64,000 bases of DNA from Tigriopus japonicus (lineage: Eukaryota > Arthropoda > Copepoda > Harpacticoida > Harpacticidae), in NCBI GenBank assembly GCA_010645155.1, contig CM021313.1, positions 3,794,010 through 3,858,009 of the forward strand, written 5' to 3'. The first letter of the stretch is position 1. Each line of letters begins with the position of its first letter. The position numbers and the translations under genes were made by a program. This document shows positions 29,251 through 41,600 of the stretch, piece by piece. The notes under the pieces are model-generated. The model was not told where the DNA came from. It ran no database searches and saw only the letters and a program-made list of their open reading frames with translations.

Positions 29251-29700
29251 TAAATAAGGGGAAAAATGTTTTTTTTTAAGGGAATGAACAGCAACGGTAA
29301 AAAAACAAGAATCGAAGAATCAAGGGATCAACTAAATCCCCACCCACTGAAAACGTGTGCTGTCTTTGGAGGAAAAAGGCAGTCCACGCCTAGTTAAGAC
29401 AAAGAAAAAAAATCAAAGGAAGTAAGTGGAGGAGAAGGGATCAAAAAAAAATTGCAAGACTCGCAAAAAATAACTAGCAAAAATGCACACTGAAAGCCTT
29501 AAAATTGATTATTGGAGAACAATTCGAGAAATTATGGAAATTGAAGTCTACATACAACTCAAGCAGACAACCTTCATTACAATAGAATTCATATTTCATG
29601 GGACTATTTTATCCTTCTTCACCTTCTTTGCAAATAAGTAGGTTTGCATAAACCATCAAAAAGTTATGAAACCATTATTCAGGTTGGGTGGTACATTCCA
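29251..29700. other. Non-coding, A-rich
   Basis: No ORF or repeat that I could assign. Confidence 0.4.
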
Positions 29701-29822
29701 AATGTTGCTTTGGCAAAAAAAATCGGGTCACATCCGGTTCAATTCAGGTTTAGGCCTCGACCCGGGTCCCGCAAGCCTATGAATATGATGGCATAACGAT
29801 TAAAGGAACGTGACATGAGGAA

Positions 29823-31270
29823 TTGGAACCGCCCAAGGAATTCACATTGAGCATGTCGGCCATGGATATGAAGCGTTTGTTTTCCAAGATTCTTGTGAAG
29901 CCGACCTTGCACGTCTCAAAAGGCGATATGCTGAACAATGAGGCAAAGAAAATTAACTGGGAAATGTGGATGAGAAATTCCTTTTTCCGTTTCGAGCACA
30001 TTCCTTTAAGGCTCACGTTGAAGATAACTGGAATCTAGAGTTGGCCAGCAGTTTTGACTCCTTGGCCGCCAAGAAGGAAGATTTCCATGAACAAGGGCCA
30101 TGTTGGAAAGTGGAACGGATCCCGTCGGTTCGAGTTGAAGTTATTCGTTGTCGCCCACTGGCAAGATCTTTCAACTTGCCGGTGGTGTCCAAGCCTGAGG
30201 ACTTTAAGAAAACGCGGATTCCAGTCAGTGGGCAAGCCTCCAACTACTGTTTTTATCTAGCCATTGGCACCCACTTTGTCAAGGACCTGGAATCCAGTGA
30301 CCTTCAGCTCTTTATCGATCTGAACATGAAGGGACTACAGGCCGACGATGTTGCGGTTGAAGTGCGAGATTGAACGATTTGAACGAATCAATCCGCATCT
30401 TTCATTGCGGATTAGTGTGCTGTATATGGATGGAGAAGACATTATTCCGATACGAGCTTCGCGAAATTTGAAAGGTAAAAATATCAACTTAATCTTATAT
30501 AAATGCTTGCACCTAAAACAAAGTGACTAGTCACTACACTTTAATTAATTCCCTCGACACATTTGTGAGGCGCACCTATCGTGCTGCCATGGGGGAAAAA
30601 CAATATGAAAAGTGTCAAACATGCCCCAAATGCTTGCATTCATTTTCGCGTGCTCATATCTTGGACAATCATGTGAAAGAATGTTGAAGGATTCAGTACG
30701 TTCAGTACTTGGTGAAAAAGTTTGAAGCAGCTCTTATCGTTTTTTTTTATGGGAAAGTTGTCCGACACCTCCTGCCAAAATGTGCTCGATAAAGTCTTGT
30801 CAACAGTCCAAATGTTTTCATAAAAGTCCATTTTTTCGTGAGGAGAAAGCCATGGCTTATTATTTCATTATTTTGGACTTTAACTATGACATTGTGCGGC
30901 AACGACATTATCATGGTTATGATTGTATTCAAGACTTGCAGAACACTTAGGTTAAGGCTCGAAAACGAGTCAATGAAATTTTTGCCAACATTGTTCCAGT
31001 GACTTTAACCAAGGAGGAAAGTCCTCAGTTTGAAAGTATCACAATGCGCCATATTTGTGAGGGGAAAGTAAAGAAAAAAAAGGATGATCACTTAGTTCGG
31101 GATCATTGCCGTCTCACTGGTAAATATCTGGGGGCAGCTCACAATTCTTGTAATTTAAATCGTCCCTAACAAAAAGTGGGTCATATTTATTGTCACAATT
31201 TTAGCGGTATGATTCCCATTTAGCAACTTGAGTTTGATCAAGATTTAAAATCAATTGAGGGATTGGCTCA
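29823..31270 (+). pseudogene. Polinton protein-primed DNA polymerase B remnant
   Basis: A chain of frames: 29823-30038 (PPKEFTLSMSAMD), 29966-30373 (RVEVIRCRPLARSFNLP, ASNYCFYLAIGTHF, FIDLNMKGLQ), 30348-30530 (FERINPHLSLRISVLY, then IRASRNLKGKNINLIL). A Cys/His motif follows at 30613-30687 (CPKCLHSFSRAHILDNH), and at ~31050-31160 HICEGK, then VRDHCRLTGKYLGAAHNSCN. This order, including the C2H2-like finger and the DH-LTGKY-GAAHN-CN block, is that of the N-terminal/exonuclease part of Polinton-type PolB. Several frameshifts and stops are present and the palm domain is absent. In an intact element the enzyme replicates the linear genome from a protein primer. Gene B and gene A follow directly. 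Confidence 0.75.
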
Positions 31271-31603
31271 CAAAACGGAAAGGCTAAGAACACTTCCAAA
31301 GTACGACTTCATCTTTTTCGACTTTTTTTTTTGTTTTGCACTGATCATTGGCTGGATTGGTTCAGGATTTGGCAAAATCTGAGGCTGAATTTAAAGTTTT
31401 GGATCAAATAGGTTTTGCTCTGGACAAGACTAAAAGGGAACTTTAACTTCGCAAAGGGGGTTTTCCTTAAGAGTTTGCGACCAACAACCAAGTAATCTTT
31501 CACCGCATGCCAGCCAAAAAATATCAACATCCCTTGAAATACACGCCCCAATTTCGCCGTACATATGCCTCTGGGAGAGGTCAGCGGATGATCCCATAGC
31601 CTT
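31271..31603. other. Promoter-side region of gene B, copy 7
   Basis: TGAAATACACGCCCCAATTTCGCCGTACATATGCCTCTGGG (in part) also occurs, inverted, upstream of gene B copy 1 (23890-23940). The conserved block may be the end of a preceding gene (frame RRTYASGRG) or a regulatory region. Confidence 0.4.
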
Positions 31604-31610
31604 TATATAA
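31604..31610 (+). promoter_or_regulatory. TATA box of gene B, copy 7
   Basis: CTTTATATAAAGAGG, 58 bp before ATG 31662. Confidence 0.65.
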
Positions 31611-31661
31611 AGAGGGTTTGAACCAGAAACGACTGTATCAGTAACATTACATTGCCCAAAC

Positions 31662-32157
31662 ATGCCTGCAAATGAAATCCCGATCATCACAATCAGTCAT
31701 GGTGAAGAAGAGGAACCAGTCCACAACAACGAGGAACCAGCACATGAAGATAAGGAGCATGAGTTTCAATTCCAATGGCGAAGAGGGGATGATGAAGAGG
31801 AACCAGACCTCAACATCAATGACAACAACGCCAACTACAGGAATGGTGAAAGGCAAGATGAAGAGGAAGACGGAAGTTCAATTCCAATGGCGATGAGGGG
31901 GTGATGAAGAGGAACCAGGCCACAACAATAACGAGGAGAACATCATTCCAGACATACGCGCAGAACCAGCACACAACAAAAAAACAAGGAACCAGCCCGC
32001 AACAGCGAGGAGAACAATGGGAGTGGGAATGACGAGGGAAAGGTTGATCCTTAGGCAATGAGCCCAGAAGAGCATCAGGAGTTCAATAGAACATGGTATT
32101 TATACCAGGGCCGTGTTCCAGCACTACCTGAAGAACGGGAGCCCGTGGTAGTGGAGG
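31662..32157 (+). pseudogene. Gene B, copy 7 (N-terminal part, Cys domain lost)
   Basis: MPANEIPIITISHGEEEEP repeats the start of copy 1: IITI core plus acids. It continues in an acidic, Asn-rich region with duplicated EEPAH/EEP units and a stop at 31902-31904. Pieces in another frame then reach TWYLYQGRVPALPEERE near 32090-32150. The sequence passes straight into the gene A upstream region at TGTTCATATGCACGTGAC, so the Cys-rich end has been deleted. With copies 3-6, which lack the N-terminus, it shows the two halves being lost separately. Confidence 0.6.
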
Positions 32158-32253
32158 TGTTCATATGCACGTGACGAGAGGAAGGAGAGATCCTTTAAAA
32201 AGACAAGAGTCTGTGCATGTGAACACGAGTATACTTCTGCTATTCATTGCATC

Positions 32254-32590
32254 ATGTTCCATCCACATCAAGTGACGTAGAGTCTGAGTATGAGGTATCT
32301 TCGTCTCAATCAAGTGATGGTAAGATTATTTCAAGTTTATAAGTAATCACTGATTGATGTAATAGTGTTTGGTTTTTATTTTTACAGCTGCTTTTCGAGC
32401 GGAAGTGCGATCTCTCAAAATGAGATATAGACAAGCGAAGGTGCGGATAATGGAAAGAGAAATTCTGAGCCTTCCGGAATATCAAAGACCGGGATATGCT
32501 CGAGACATTAGGCAACAAATTGAATGGGAACTCAATAACCTACCACTGGTAGTGTTATCAATCAGATTGAAGGAATTTAATGCAACTTGA
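32254..32590 (+). pseudogene. Gene A, copy 2 (exon 1 deletion)
   Basis: Exon 1 starts at ATG 32254, but a 22 bp deletion relative to copy 1 (after CATCAA) shifts the frame. The donor GTAAGATTATTTC, intron and acceptor TTTTACAG are conserved, and exon 2 (32388-32590) is nearly identical to copy 1, with a few changes in the RDIRQQIEWELNNLP core region. Upstream CACGTG and TTTAAAAAG (60 bp before the ATG) are kept. Probably non-functional, unless a downstream start is used. Confidence 0.65.
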
Positions 32591-32639
32591 ATGTATTAAT
32601 TTCTTTTCAAAATATATATTATCCTGATAAAAAGGTATT

Positions 32640-33021
32640 TCCTTCATTTCATGTGTGAAAGAAAGCTAGAAAGCTAAGGGTGAAACTTGAGGGATTTGAT
32701 ATGGACCATTGTCCTTTACGACACTTGAGTGGGTTGTGTTAGCAATCAACGCGCTTTCCGTAATTGGACTTCTGGTTTGTTATTAATTGTTTATTTGACA
32801 TCATTTTTCAATGACATAGATTTTAAAAAATTTGCCAGTCAAAAGTACTTCCTTGATGTTTCTTTGTTCATTCATGTTCGTTGTACACCTGCTTTTTTCG
32901 AAATAATGACACATGTGGGTAATTATATGCTTGGGAAGTTATTGCGTCATCTCATTCGATTTTAAGTGATTAATTTATCTATTTGACCTCCTGCAACCTG
33001 CTAGTGAATTACTATACTACT
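32640..33021 (+). repeat. Polinton-type right terminal region and terminus, copy 2
   Basis: Contains the GTGTTAGCAATCAACGCGCTTTCC block, one subterminal unit with TTCATTCATGTTCGTTGTACACC, and ends GTGAATTACTATACTACT, the inverse of AGTAGTATAGTAATTCAC at 56912. Flanked on the right by AATGAT. It closes the unit PolB - B - A. No left terminus with AATGAT is seen, so this element is truncated or rearranged on its left. Confidence 0.75.
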
Positions 33022-34500
33022 AATGATGATTGATACCACTTTGTTGGCTGTTGTTTTAATCCATTTCCGTGTGACAAAATGCATGACAAGTTTCAGCTAG
33101 ATCCTTGTAAATACATATCTTTGACCGGGTGTGCATAAGTTTGTATGTTGAAGCTCACCAGCATAATTACTCACGTATGAATATGATGACTCGACAAAAG
33201 GCATTTACCAAGCCAAATCAGTTTCCATCCAATTGAAGAAGATTCAAAGAAAACAAAAACGGTATACACCCGAAGCTGATTAAATATTTTATGGGAACAA
33301 AGTGGTTCAATGTCAAAAACTTTGATACCCCATTTTTAAGGTTTTAATGAAGAACGTTGCACATCGTCTTCAGCAAAACCCAACTAATTTTACCCCAATC
33401 TGCCATTCAAACAAGCAGTACAGATTAATCACTTTCCCCCAAATTGGTCAAGTTCGCACAGCCTTCAAAGAAATAAGCGAGTAGTTTAAAAATTTGTTGC
33501 CAGAATAAAGGTGGGCAGTCGGGCAACTTCCTTAAATTAAATGCCTTAAGTGAAATGAAGGGTCGAACCTAATCAAGCACTCCCCAGTGCTACCCCGGAT
33601 CCTGTAAGCTAGATTTTGGTCGAATATTAATTTTGCTCTTTGGACCCCTATCGCTCAAACGTTTGAGCCATGAAAAACCAGAACTGAACTTAGATCTCAT
33701 AACAAAGATCTCCTCTTGAGCTTTCAAAGCGTCAGAACGCAACAAATTTGGGCGTTATTGTGAGCTTGGAGATTCTACCCTGATTATAATTGTTACCACT
33801 CACCAAGAGGCAGGTTCACTTTCAATTTTTCCACATTTTAACTTCAAGACATACTTACCCACAACCTTCTGCTCTGAGGGTTTGCAACCTATTGAATGTT
33901 ACGACGTGGCGCAAACTCATGAACGTTCAGGTTTAGTTCAGGGTGACTAAAAAGGGTTTTCAAATTGTAACATTCATTTTGATTAAAATCAGTTCTGCTT
34001 AGGTCCCAAAAGTGTGCTTTACCATTTACAAATGTGGGTTTCAAAACCTGCGTGTGCGTTTCAAAATTGTCCTTGCCTGAGTTGGAAATAGACGTGAAAC
34101 ACAACAAACATTGAAAGCTTTCTTTCATAACTATACCCTTAGTTTTGCACTTCATATCCTACGAAATAAGATGTAATTGCCTTTGTTGTCCATTTCATCT
34201 CAATTTCTAATTAATACAGGATTCCGATATTGGTGCTTCGGTTAACAACCGAAAAAAGCTCCTTTTGTAATAATTCGGGTATGGTCAACCTGAAAGACGA
34301 CGCCACTCCTTCCAAGTCGTCGTTCGTGCCTGTGAGAACGAGAAACAGATCCACAGATAATGGCTAGATGTCGCATTGGCCCATGCCGTCGGCTAGAGAG
34401 TAGAGACACCACTTGGCACAGCTGCTCTAGTTTCGAAATATCAAGGCGACTGCGTGCTTAGAGGTAACAACGCTCGATGGCTTGGAGAACAAAGTACAGT
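33022..34500. other. Non-coding
   Basis: No coding or mobile structure that I can support. 34230-34500 is more GC-rich (AGACGACGCCACTCC...) and may be an old retroelement leader; no motif confirms this. Confidence 0.4.
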
Positions 34501-34562
34501 CGAATCTCGTTTTAAGCAACTTTTCTGTCAGCGGCAAAATGTTGCTTAAATCGAGATTATTC
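34501..34562. repeat. Inverted repeat, possible pogo/mariner-type end
   Basis: CAGTCGAATCTCGTTTTAAGCAAC pairs with GTTGCTTAAATCGAGATT. TACAGTCGAATCTCG resembles termini of pogo/Tigger-type elements; no opposite end found nearby. Confidence 0.4.
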
Positions 34563-34641
34563 TTTTATTGAGACTCAAGAAACGATAAAAATACTGGAAT
34601 CTACTAGAGGAGTTTACATCATCTTAATAAAACCTTATAAG

Positions 34642-35189
34642 TAGGGCCCGGAAATAAGTTTTTTAAAATATAAAATATTTTAAAAAAAGTTCATCCGTTT
34701 TTCGTCGATTTTTTTAAATATTTTAGCTTTTTCAAGGAAAAATTAAATATAATCTCGAATATTTGAGTCAGAAAAAATATTTGAAGCAAAATTGAAGAAA
34801 ATAATTGAACGACCAATGCTCAATAGGACTTACCGAAAATGCACCGAAAATACAAAATTCTCTACAAAATGGCATTTGAACTAAAATTATAGACATTCAC
34901 AACCAAAACTACTGTCTTCCGCGAAAAAAATTGCGCCAATCATTGACGCAAATTGAAAATTATATTTTTGAATCAATTACAATCAAGTATGCCTCCAAAA
35001 ACGGCCAAATACATCAAATTCACCTGAACGAATTTGGAAAATCGGTGCACACAGACAAAAATACCAAATAATCCCTTGTCAAAAAAATATTTCTTAAATA
35101 TCCGGCTTTTTTCCAAATATTTTGGCCTTTTGAAGAAAATATATATTGGATATTTTGTCACTTTTTTGCAAATATTTTTCCAGGCCCTA
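34642..35189. mobile_element. hAT-type MITE, TAGGGCC family, copy 1
   Basis: Ends TAGGGCCCGGAAA and TTTTTCCAGGCCCTA, flanked by CTTATAAG at 34634-34641 and 35190-35197 (8 bp, identical; palindromic). The 548 bp interior is rich in AATATTTT and has no ORF of note. Confidence 0.9.
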
Positions 35190-35197
35190 CTTATAAG

Positions 35198-36042
35198 CTT
35201 ACTTTTACTACAAAAAATCTGACAATGACTAAACATATTTGCTTTCAAAATAATCATTAAAACACACAAATTCACATTACAGGTGCATATATTTATATCT
35301 CCATTACAAAGCTTAAGAACTTGTTTCAATCTTAGTTTGACAGAAGATAAAAGCAAAAGTACAATATTGCCTTCATGATAGGTAAAATATCGAAGTTAAA
35401 CAAGAACACACAACGTTTTAAAAAATTGAGCCTTTTACACTTTTACAGTATACTGACGAAGTTTTTTTGTTATTTTTTTTGGAATATCTCAACTGCAAAT
35501 CTTCTATTCTCAGTTTGACCTTAAATGACCTCAAATTTGAGGGACTTTCTTGGGTTGACAAGTTACTTCCTTGGGTTGTTTATTTTCCATTAGGTTTTGC
35601 TTTGGCAGACATAGAAATTTGTTTCACTCTCAAGCATTACACATTTGTTGGTAAAACCAATTTATGCTTCTATTTTTTTGGCTACTTGTCGATAAATTAT
35701 ACCTATTTTCAAACATAACGTCTTTAAAATAGTTATTGTTGAGTGGCATTTTGGACAATTTTTAGTGATTTTAGGGTTCAAAATGTCATTTTCGTTCTTT
35801 TGACTCGAATTTGAAAAGTGCAAGTTTTTTGTCAAAAGCCTTGAGAGCCCATTTGTACCTTCAAATTCTTTTGAGTGACCAAGATTCCAATTCATGTCCA
35901 TCACTATACTTTCAGTTGGCTTTGCCTTTGCAATGTGAATTTTGAATTCACCTTTAAGGCTTTTGTGTCAATCAATTTGTATCATTGTGTTCCTCAAAAA
36001 CGACGTTTCTAAAAGATCAAAGTGTAGTAGGCTGCTGCTACA
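35198..36042. other. Non-coding, AT-rich
   Basis: Short ORFs such as 35467-35718 lack codon-use or motif support. Confidence 0.4.
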
Positions 36043-36212
36043 CAGGGTTGGGTCAATTACTTGAAAAATGTAATTAATTACAAATTCAATTACTTCGTCG
36101 AAAAGTGCAATTAATTACAATTACAATTACATCATCCGAAAATGTAATTGACTTCAATTACAAATACATGGCAATTGCATGTCAATTACAATTCTTCCGT
36201 CTCTTTCACCCT
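36043..36212. mobile_element. One end of a hAT-type element
   Basis: Begins CAGGGTTGGGTCAATTAC and continues with repeated GTAATTAATTACAAT motifs, the typical 5' end of a widespread hAT MITE type. No matching opposite end or 8 bp duplication found. Confidence 0.5.
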
Positions 36213-36923
36213 TAAGTAACTAGGCACCAACTGGCAACGTTTAATGCCTGAAAGGTTTATATTTAAAAGTGATTTACAAAAACCAAAAGCTTATGAGCAG
36301 GCTTGAATATCTAAAATTTTATGCCATCAATTACTAGGCATATTTTTCTTTTTCAGAAAACACGAACTTTGTACATATACTATATCAAGTATGACGAGGT
36401 TTTAAAACTTTATTTTGCACCTCATTTGCATTGCAGTAACATTTAAGGATTGAGTGGCTCTACCAGAACTATGTAGGGATCGAGTGAATTAGGTCGGGAA
36501 TTGATAGGGGAGAGAGCTGGAATGTCGTCAAAAAGTGAAAGAAGAAAAAGGTTCTTGAGTAAGGCAGTAAAGGGTCAGGAGATTTGATTTGCGTCAGGAG
36601 ACATGGGGTGTCATTGTTCAAGAACAGGAATTTTCGACGTATCTTTCAGACCCTTAAAAAACGGTGTTTTCAATTGGTTTGATAATTTTTATACTTTTAA
36701 ATGTCAATCAACAAGTGTTTAAAACATGAATAAAATAATTCACAATTGCTAAAAAACAGTTTGGCATTTTTTTCTAAAAATTCAAAGCTTGGGTAATCTT
36801 CTGGGTAACTTTGACGATTTTTTAGGTAATTCTACCAAAAAAAATCTGATAGCTATGCAGTGGAACAGTAGAGCGGCCAAAATGAGAAGATAACCACGTT
36901 TTCAGTGCAATGGTTTGTTGAAC
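36213..36923. other. Non-coding
   Basis: Nothing recognisable. Confidence 0.4.
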
Positions 36924-36931
36924 CTTATCAA

Positions 36932-37765
36932 TAGGGCTAGGGAAATTTTTTTTATACATTAAAAATATTTTTTTACATTTTTTGCCAATTTTACGTATTT
37001 ATAACATTTTAACTTTATTTGACATTTTTTGGAAAATTTCAACATTTTCTTAACATTTTTTGTACTTTTTTGCTCAAAAATGTTATCCCAAACCGGTTCT
37101 GAGGGACCAAATAATCAAATGAAGGCTTGAAATTTCCCGCCAAAATTTCCTACTAAAATTGTCATTGTTCAACTTCACATTTTTCGATGCCAATTAATGA
37201 AAATCTTTGGAAAGGGGAAAAAAGTGCCCTTAAAGTTTCTTTTTGTCAAAAAATTGTGAATATGTTCAAATCAAAAACTTTGGGACCCTTGTTTCCGTGA
37301 TTATTTTACGTGGGCTAAATAGCTATGTGTAGAGTAAAGCGTGTTTTAAGTTGGCACTGTTGCCATTATTTACTCAGACTTTAATATCTATTGCCTTTCA
37401 AAGGGTCTGATTGTGCTATCTGACTTATAACATAAACTGTTTTGACGTCTAGCTTATAAAAACACCCCGCTATGTGAAGCGCAACCTCCAGTTTTTTTTT
37501 TAAGCTAGAGCTTTGACGGCATTATTTCCTTCAGATGTCTGGTCACACTGTCTTAAGTAGTCTTCTCAAGTCCTCCACACATCTAGTCCCATTTCTCACA
37601 CATTTCGTTGACTTTTTTGCCCTAATTTAAAAAAATTGCTCTTTTTGCTCTAAATTTCAACATTTTTGCCCTTCTTGCCCTATATTTCAACATTTTTGGC
37701 CCTTTTTTCCTGACATTTTAATGACATTTTTTTGACGTTTTTCCAACATTTTTTCCCGGGCCCTA
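36932..37765. mobile_element. hAT-type MITE, TAGGGCC family, copy 2
   Basis: Ends TAGGGCTAGGGAAA and TTTCCCGGGCCCTA, flanked by CTTATCAA (36924-36931) and CTCATCAA (37766-37773), 7 of 8 identical. Interior rich in ACATTTTT/AACATTTT near both ends. Same family as 34642-35189 but older. Confidence 0.8.
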
Positions 37766-37773
37766 CTCATCAA

Positions 37774-38215
37774 GAAATAAAGGCATATAAATATCTAATG
37801 ACAGTTACAATAAATTACTTTACTTAGCTGATGTGTTGGTTGAAATAATAGGTCATATGTTTTGTGTTTGGAGATCCATGCTTGAAGCATACTTCATCAA
37901 TTGACTTCCATCCATTTTGCGTATCTTTAACGTTTTCAGGCCTCTAAAACGACGCCATACGAATGCCAGCTTCTGTGTATTAGATGCTTAACCTAAAATT
38001 TGGTAAGATATGCTCTAGCAGGCTTAAAATACGCTTGAAGTCAATAATGGAAGCATGCTTGCAGCACACCTTGGTGCAAGCAAAACATATGAGCTAATAT
38101 ATTTTTGCGTACATAAGATGATAATTGTTAATTGAGTAACAATATCTGACTGAAATCCAGTCTTTACCACCCTTTTGTTTTGTCTACACGGGAGGGAGAA
38201 ATTGTTCCACCTCGA
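37774..38215. other. Non-coding
   Basis: Nothing recognisable. Confidence 0.4.
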
Positions 38216-38680
38216 GCACTATAATAACAGAGTACGGTCATAAAGTGCGCCATCTAGTGGATTTCATGCGGCAACAGCTCGCAGCTCCCATGATACACAT
38301 ATTTTTGAAGATTGCAACGGTCATTCATCAGTTTTGGACGAACTAAAGTGCCTTAAACGTTGATGGTGGCTCTCCAAATAGAACTTTACGTGTTTTCTGA
38401 TGAATTTGGGCATAGATCATGCCTGAATTACCATTTCAATAGTCAGATTTCCATGCCAATTTGAAAGGGATTTTACCAATAATTTGAACCAAAAACCACC
38501 ACAGGTCCATTATCATTACTCAGTCAACATTGGAGGCACTTTAGTTTGTCCAAAACGGATGGTTGACCGTTGCAATCTTCAAAACTATGTGTATCATGGG
38601 AACATGGGAGCATGCGAGCTGTTGCCGCATGAAATTCACTAGATGGCGCACTTTATGACAGTGCTCTTTTATTATAGTGC
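38216..38680. mobile_element. Foldback MITE with ~150 bp inverted repeats
   Basis: GCACTATAATAACAGAG... is mirrored by ...CTCTTTTATTATAGTGC, and similarity between the arms extends about 150 bp inward (AAGTGCGCCATCTAGTG, CATGCGGCAACAGCTCGC, GAAGATTGCAACGGTCA). The centre is ~160 bp. The flanking duplication is not obvious. A shortened relative lies at 28970-29250. Confidence 0.85.
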
Positions 38681-41600
38681 TTTAGCTCCACCGGGATAAT
38701 TAGTTCACATCACTTAAAGGGTTGAAACGAAAGGTAAAAGAAATGTACCTAAAAATGAGTAGCATGTAACTATTTTTAAGAGACAATAACATATGCATGT
38801 TGATAGAATGATTTCTAGACAACTTCAGCACTGAATCGAAATAACATAATGAAAATTGAGTCCATAAATTTTCCCTCTCTTTTTCCAAAACACAAAAAAA
38901 CGAGAGTCACATCCGTAAATTATATGCCTTGGGCGAGGGCTCCCGCGAAAAGTTCTGACGTGTTTAGGTAAAGGTACAGGTATAGATAGGAGGACTGTAG
39001 AAATATGGATGGTGTAATACACAGGACTTCCATGTAACGACAGTTTCAGGTAGAGATAAATTACCTCTCTTGCGCCGCAGCGACTAGTATTCGACTACAG
39101 CTTCAAAGCTTGGTTGAAATTTGGTCACAATGGTTCTTCTACAGGAAGTAATTATAAGCTGTCAAAATATTTGATAGATTAACTTAAGTCGCGACGATTG
39201 GGGACAAATCTGTGGAAGGAGTCTCGAATACATCGACGTAAATAAGGCTTTGTCAAATTTCTGCTTCATAAAATAATGTCAAAGGTCTTTCTTTGGTTTG
39301 TATTCGTTAGGTTTAATTTAAGACAAGCACTCAGGAGCAAAATAGGCCAGTGAATGAAAGTCAATATGGTACATTTTGAAACTGAAATCTGTATTTGAGC
39401 TCTAATTTGACACATAATTGATCTTAAGTCCAGTTTTGCAAGAGTTTAGGTTGAAAAAAGATCAAATTCATTGTGATCGTTCGCGTTCGATAACAAATTC
39501 ACATTATCTAAACATTTATGATTAAAAAAAGAACTAAATAGGATCTAATAAATAAATATTTAACTTTTCCATAGTAAATTCATTTTGATTTTTCTTGGGT
39601 CTTCTGAATCATTGATGGCATGAGGTAAGAATTCAAATACTTGAAAATAGACTTCTGATATATAAAAACAACTTTCTTGTGTGGTCCAAGTCTATCTGAA
39701 GATTTGCATTTTTGTAACTTGGCATAAAAATCATTTTCCAAGAATTCTCTTGGATTGAGGTAGTATCAACCAACATTTAAATTGTATCTTCAAGAGACCT
39801 TAAATGCTGATTTAATGCACGTCTTGATGGCTTCTTGAATATTTTTGTTAAAGTAACTTTTATGGACTTAATAATGAACAACTGAATGCTGATAAAATGA
39901 AATAAACATTGCGACATAAGTATCTGTGAAGATGGTTTATCCTGAAATTGAACCCTTATGGCAATTTTAGACATTGAACTTAAGCAAGTAATGAATCACA
40001 TGCATCCATTCCAACATAGTGCCCAAAAAATCCTTTTCCTCACTTGCAATTTATCTTCTATCCAAAAAGGAATTCCACTTGAGGAGTGCATAGATGTGAT
40101 TGATAATGAAAACCTCAACTGAAAAACAATGTAAGCCAAGCCTTCCAAAAGGAAAATGAAAGAAAAATTGCTAAAATTGGCGAAAATTATCCAAGTCAAG
40201 AAAATATCAATGTTTTTTTTAAATTTTGGGAAAACAAAGCCAAAAATGGAAATAAAAGAGAAAAGTGCACCAAATTTCCATGAAAGCGCCAAAATGCAAA
40301 ATAACAAAATATTGAAAAAATGCAAAAAAAATCGGAAAAAGTGAAACAAAATGCATTTTCATGAAATATGCAGCCTTTTTGATCATTGCATTGAGCTTCA
40401 GTTCAAGAACTATTTTGCTACACAAATCAAACTACTCTGAAATATAACCAAAGTACTTTTGTTTGCCTTGTTTAAAAAGAGTCTTTGGTGATTCAGAAAC
40501 TTTAAAATCATGGCCACGGAAAACAGCATTTTCTGACCACAAAGTTGGGTTAATTAATGAGATTACAATCATATTGAGCTTTTATCGTCTTCATTGACTG
40601 AACTTTTATTGATGTTGTTTGCTGGAAAAAAGTTATGGTGATTGCTAAAGGTTGACGCCTTTTCACTAAAGTGTCCATGGTTTAAATCAAAGTTCGAAAA
40701 CAATTCTTAACAACTTTAATCAAAATGACACGACAGTTAACTTTTCATTGTACATTGTTGCATCTCTGTCTTCCCTACGTCCTTGGAAAATGTTCAGGTG
40801 TAACTAATGATCTTAATGTAATTGCTGGAGCCAAACAAGATGCGGGCTGTCCGGTACAATGCCTGTTGTAATCAATGGATAGCTACCGAAGCTATCACTT
40901 CTCCATGATAGAACGAACATCAAGGTAACTATTACCCAGGTAAGGGCAATTCGTTCAGTCCTGCTGACTAGTTACCAAGTGTTTCAAAGAAATGGAAGAA
41001 TTGACTTTATCGTCCTGACTCGGTATTTAAACCATCACCTTTTTGGCATATGATTTACGTCAGTAACTTGGCTTAGGAGTCAGAAAAAAAACTTTGTTCA
41101 AAATTCAAGCGATAACGATTTTTAACGCAAAGAGTCAGTTTTTGAAAATCGAGCGTTTGTAACTCCGACTTTTTTCTCCCTCATGAAACTTGGTAAAACC
41201 GAAAATAAGGCGACATCAAAGTAATAAAGCCCATGTCTCTTCACAAATATTGTCCGTTGCTATTTTTTAATACGCACACTTTTGTGAGATCGACCCTTTG
41301 AATTTTGGATATGGTTTATTGTTCTGTTTCTTATGATCCACCCGGTGGGAGACGTCATCTATGAGACAATGGCAAGTTTCCAACCGTGCTGAGCAATAAC
41401 CAACCTACACCTGCTTATCGAGGGAGGAAATGTTTCATTCCCAGGCAAATCCACATTATCTAACGAATTTGAACTTGTTTCTTGAAGGTTATTCACCAAC
41501 CCCCCAAGCCAATCATCTCGAATTTTAGGCAGTCTAACTTTGTCAACAACTACAACAAGAGTGTTTATGTCGGAAATCAAAACGTATGTTGGCCAACGGC

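Noticed and set aside
34973..40425. ORFs of 60-127 codons in AT-rich DNA (for example 34973-35356 minus, 39996-40349 minus)
   Set aside because: The first lies partly inside a hAT MITE; the others lack motifs and show composition typical of AT-rich chance frames.
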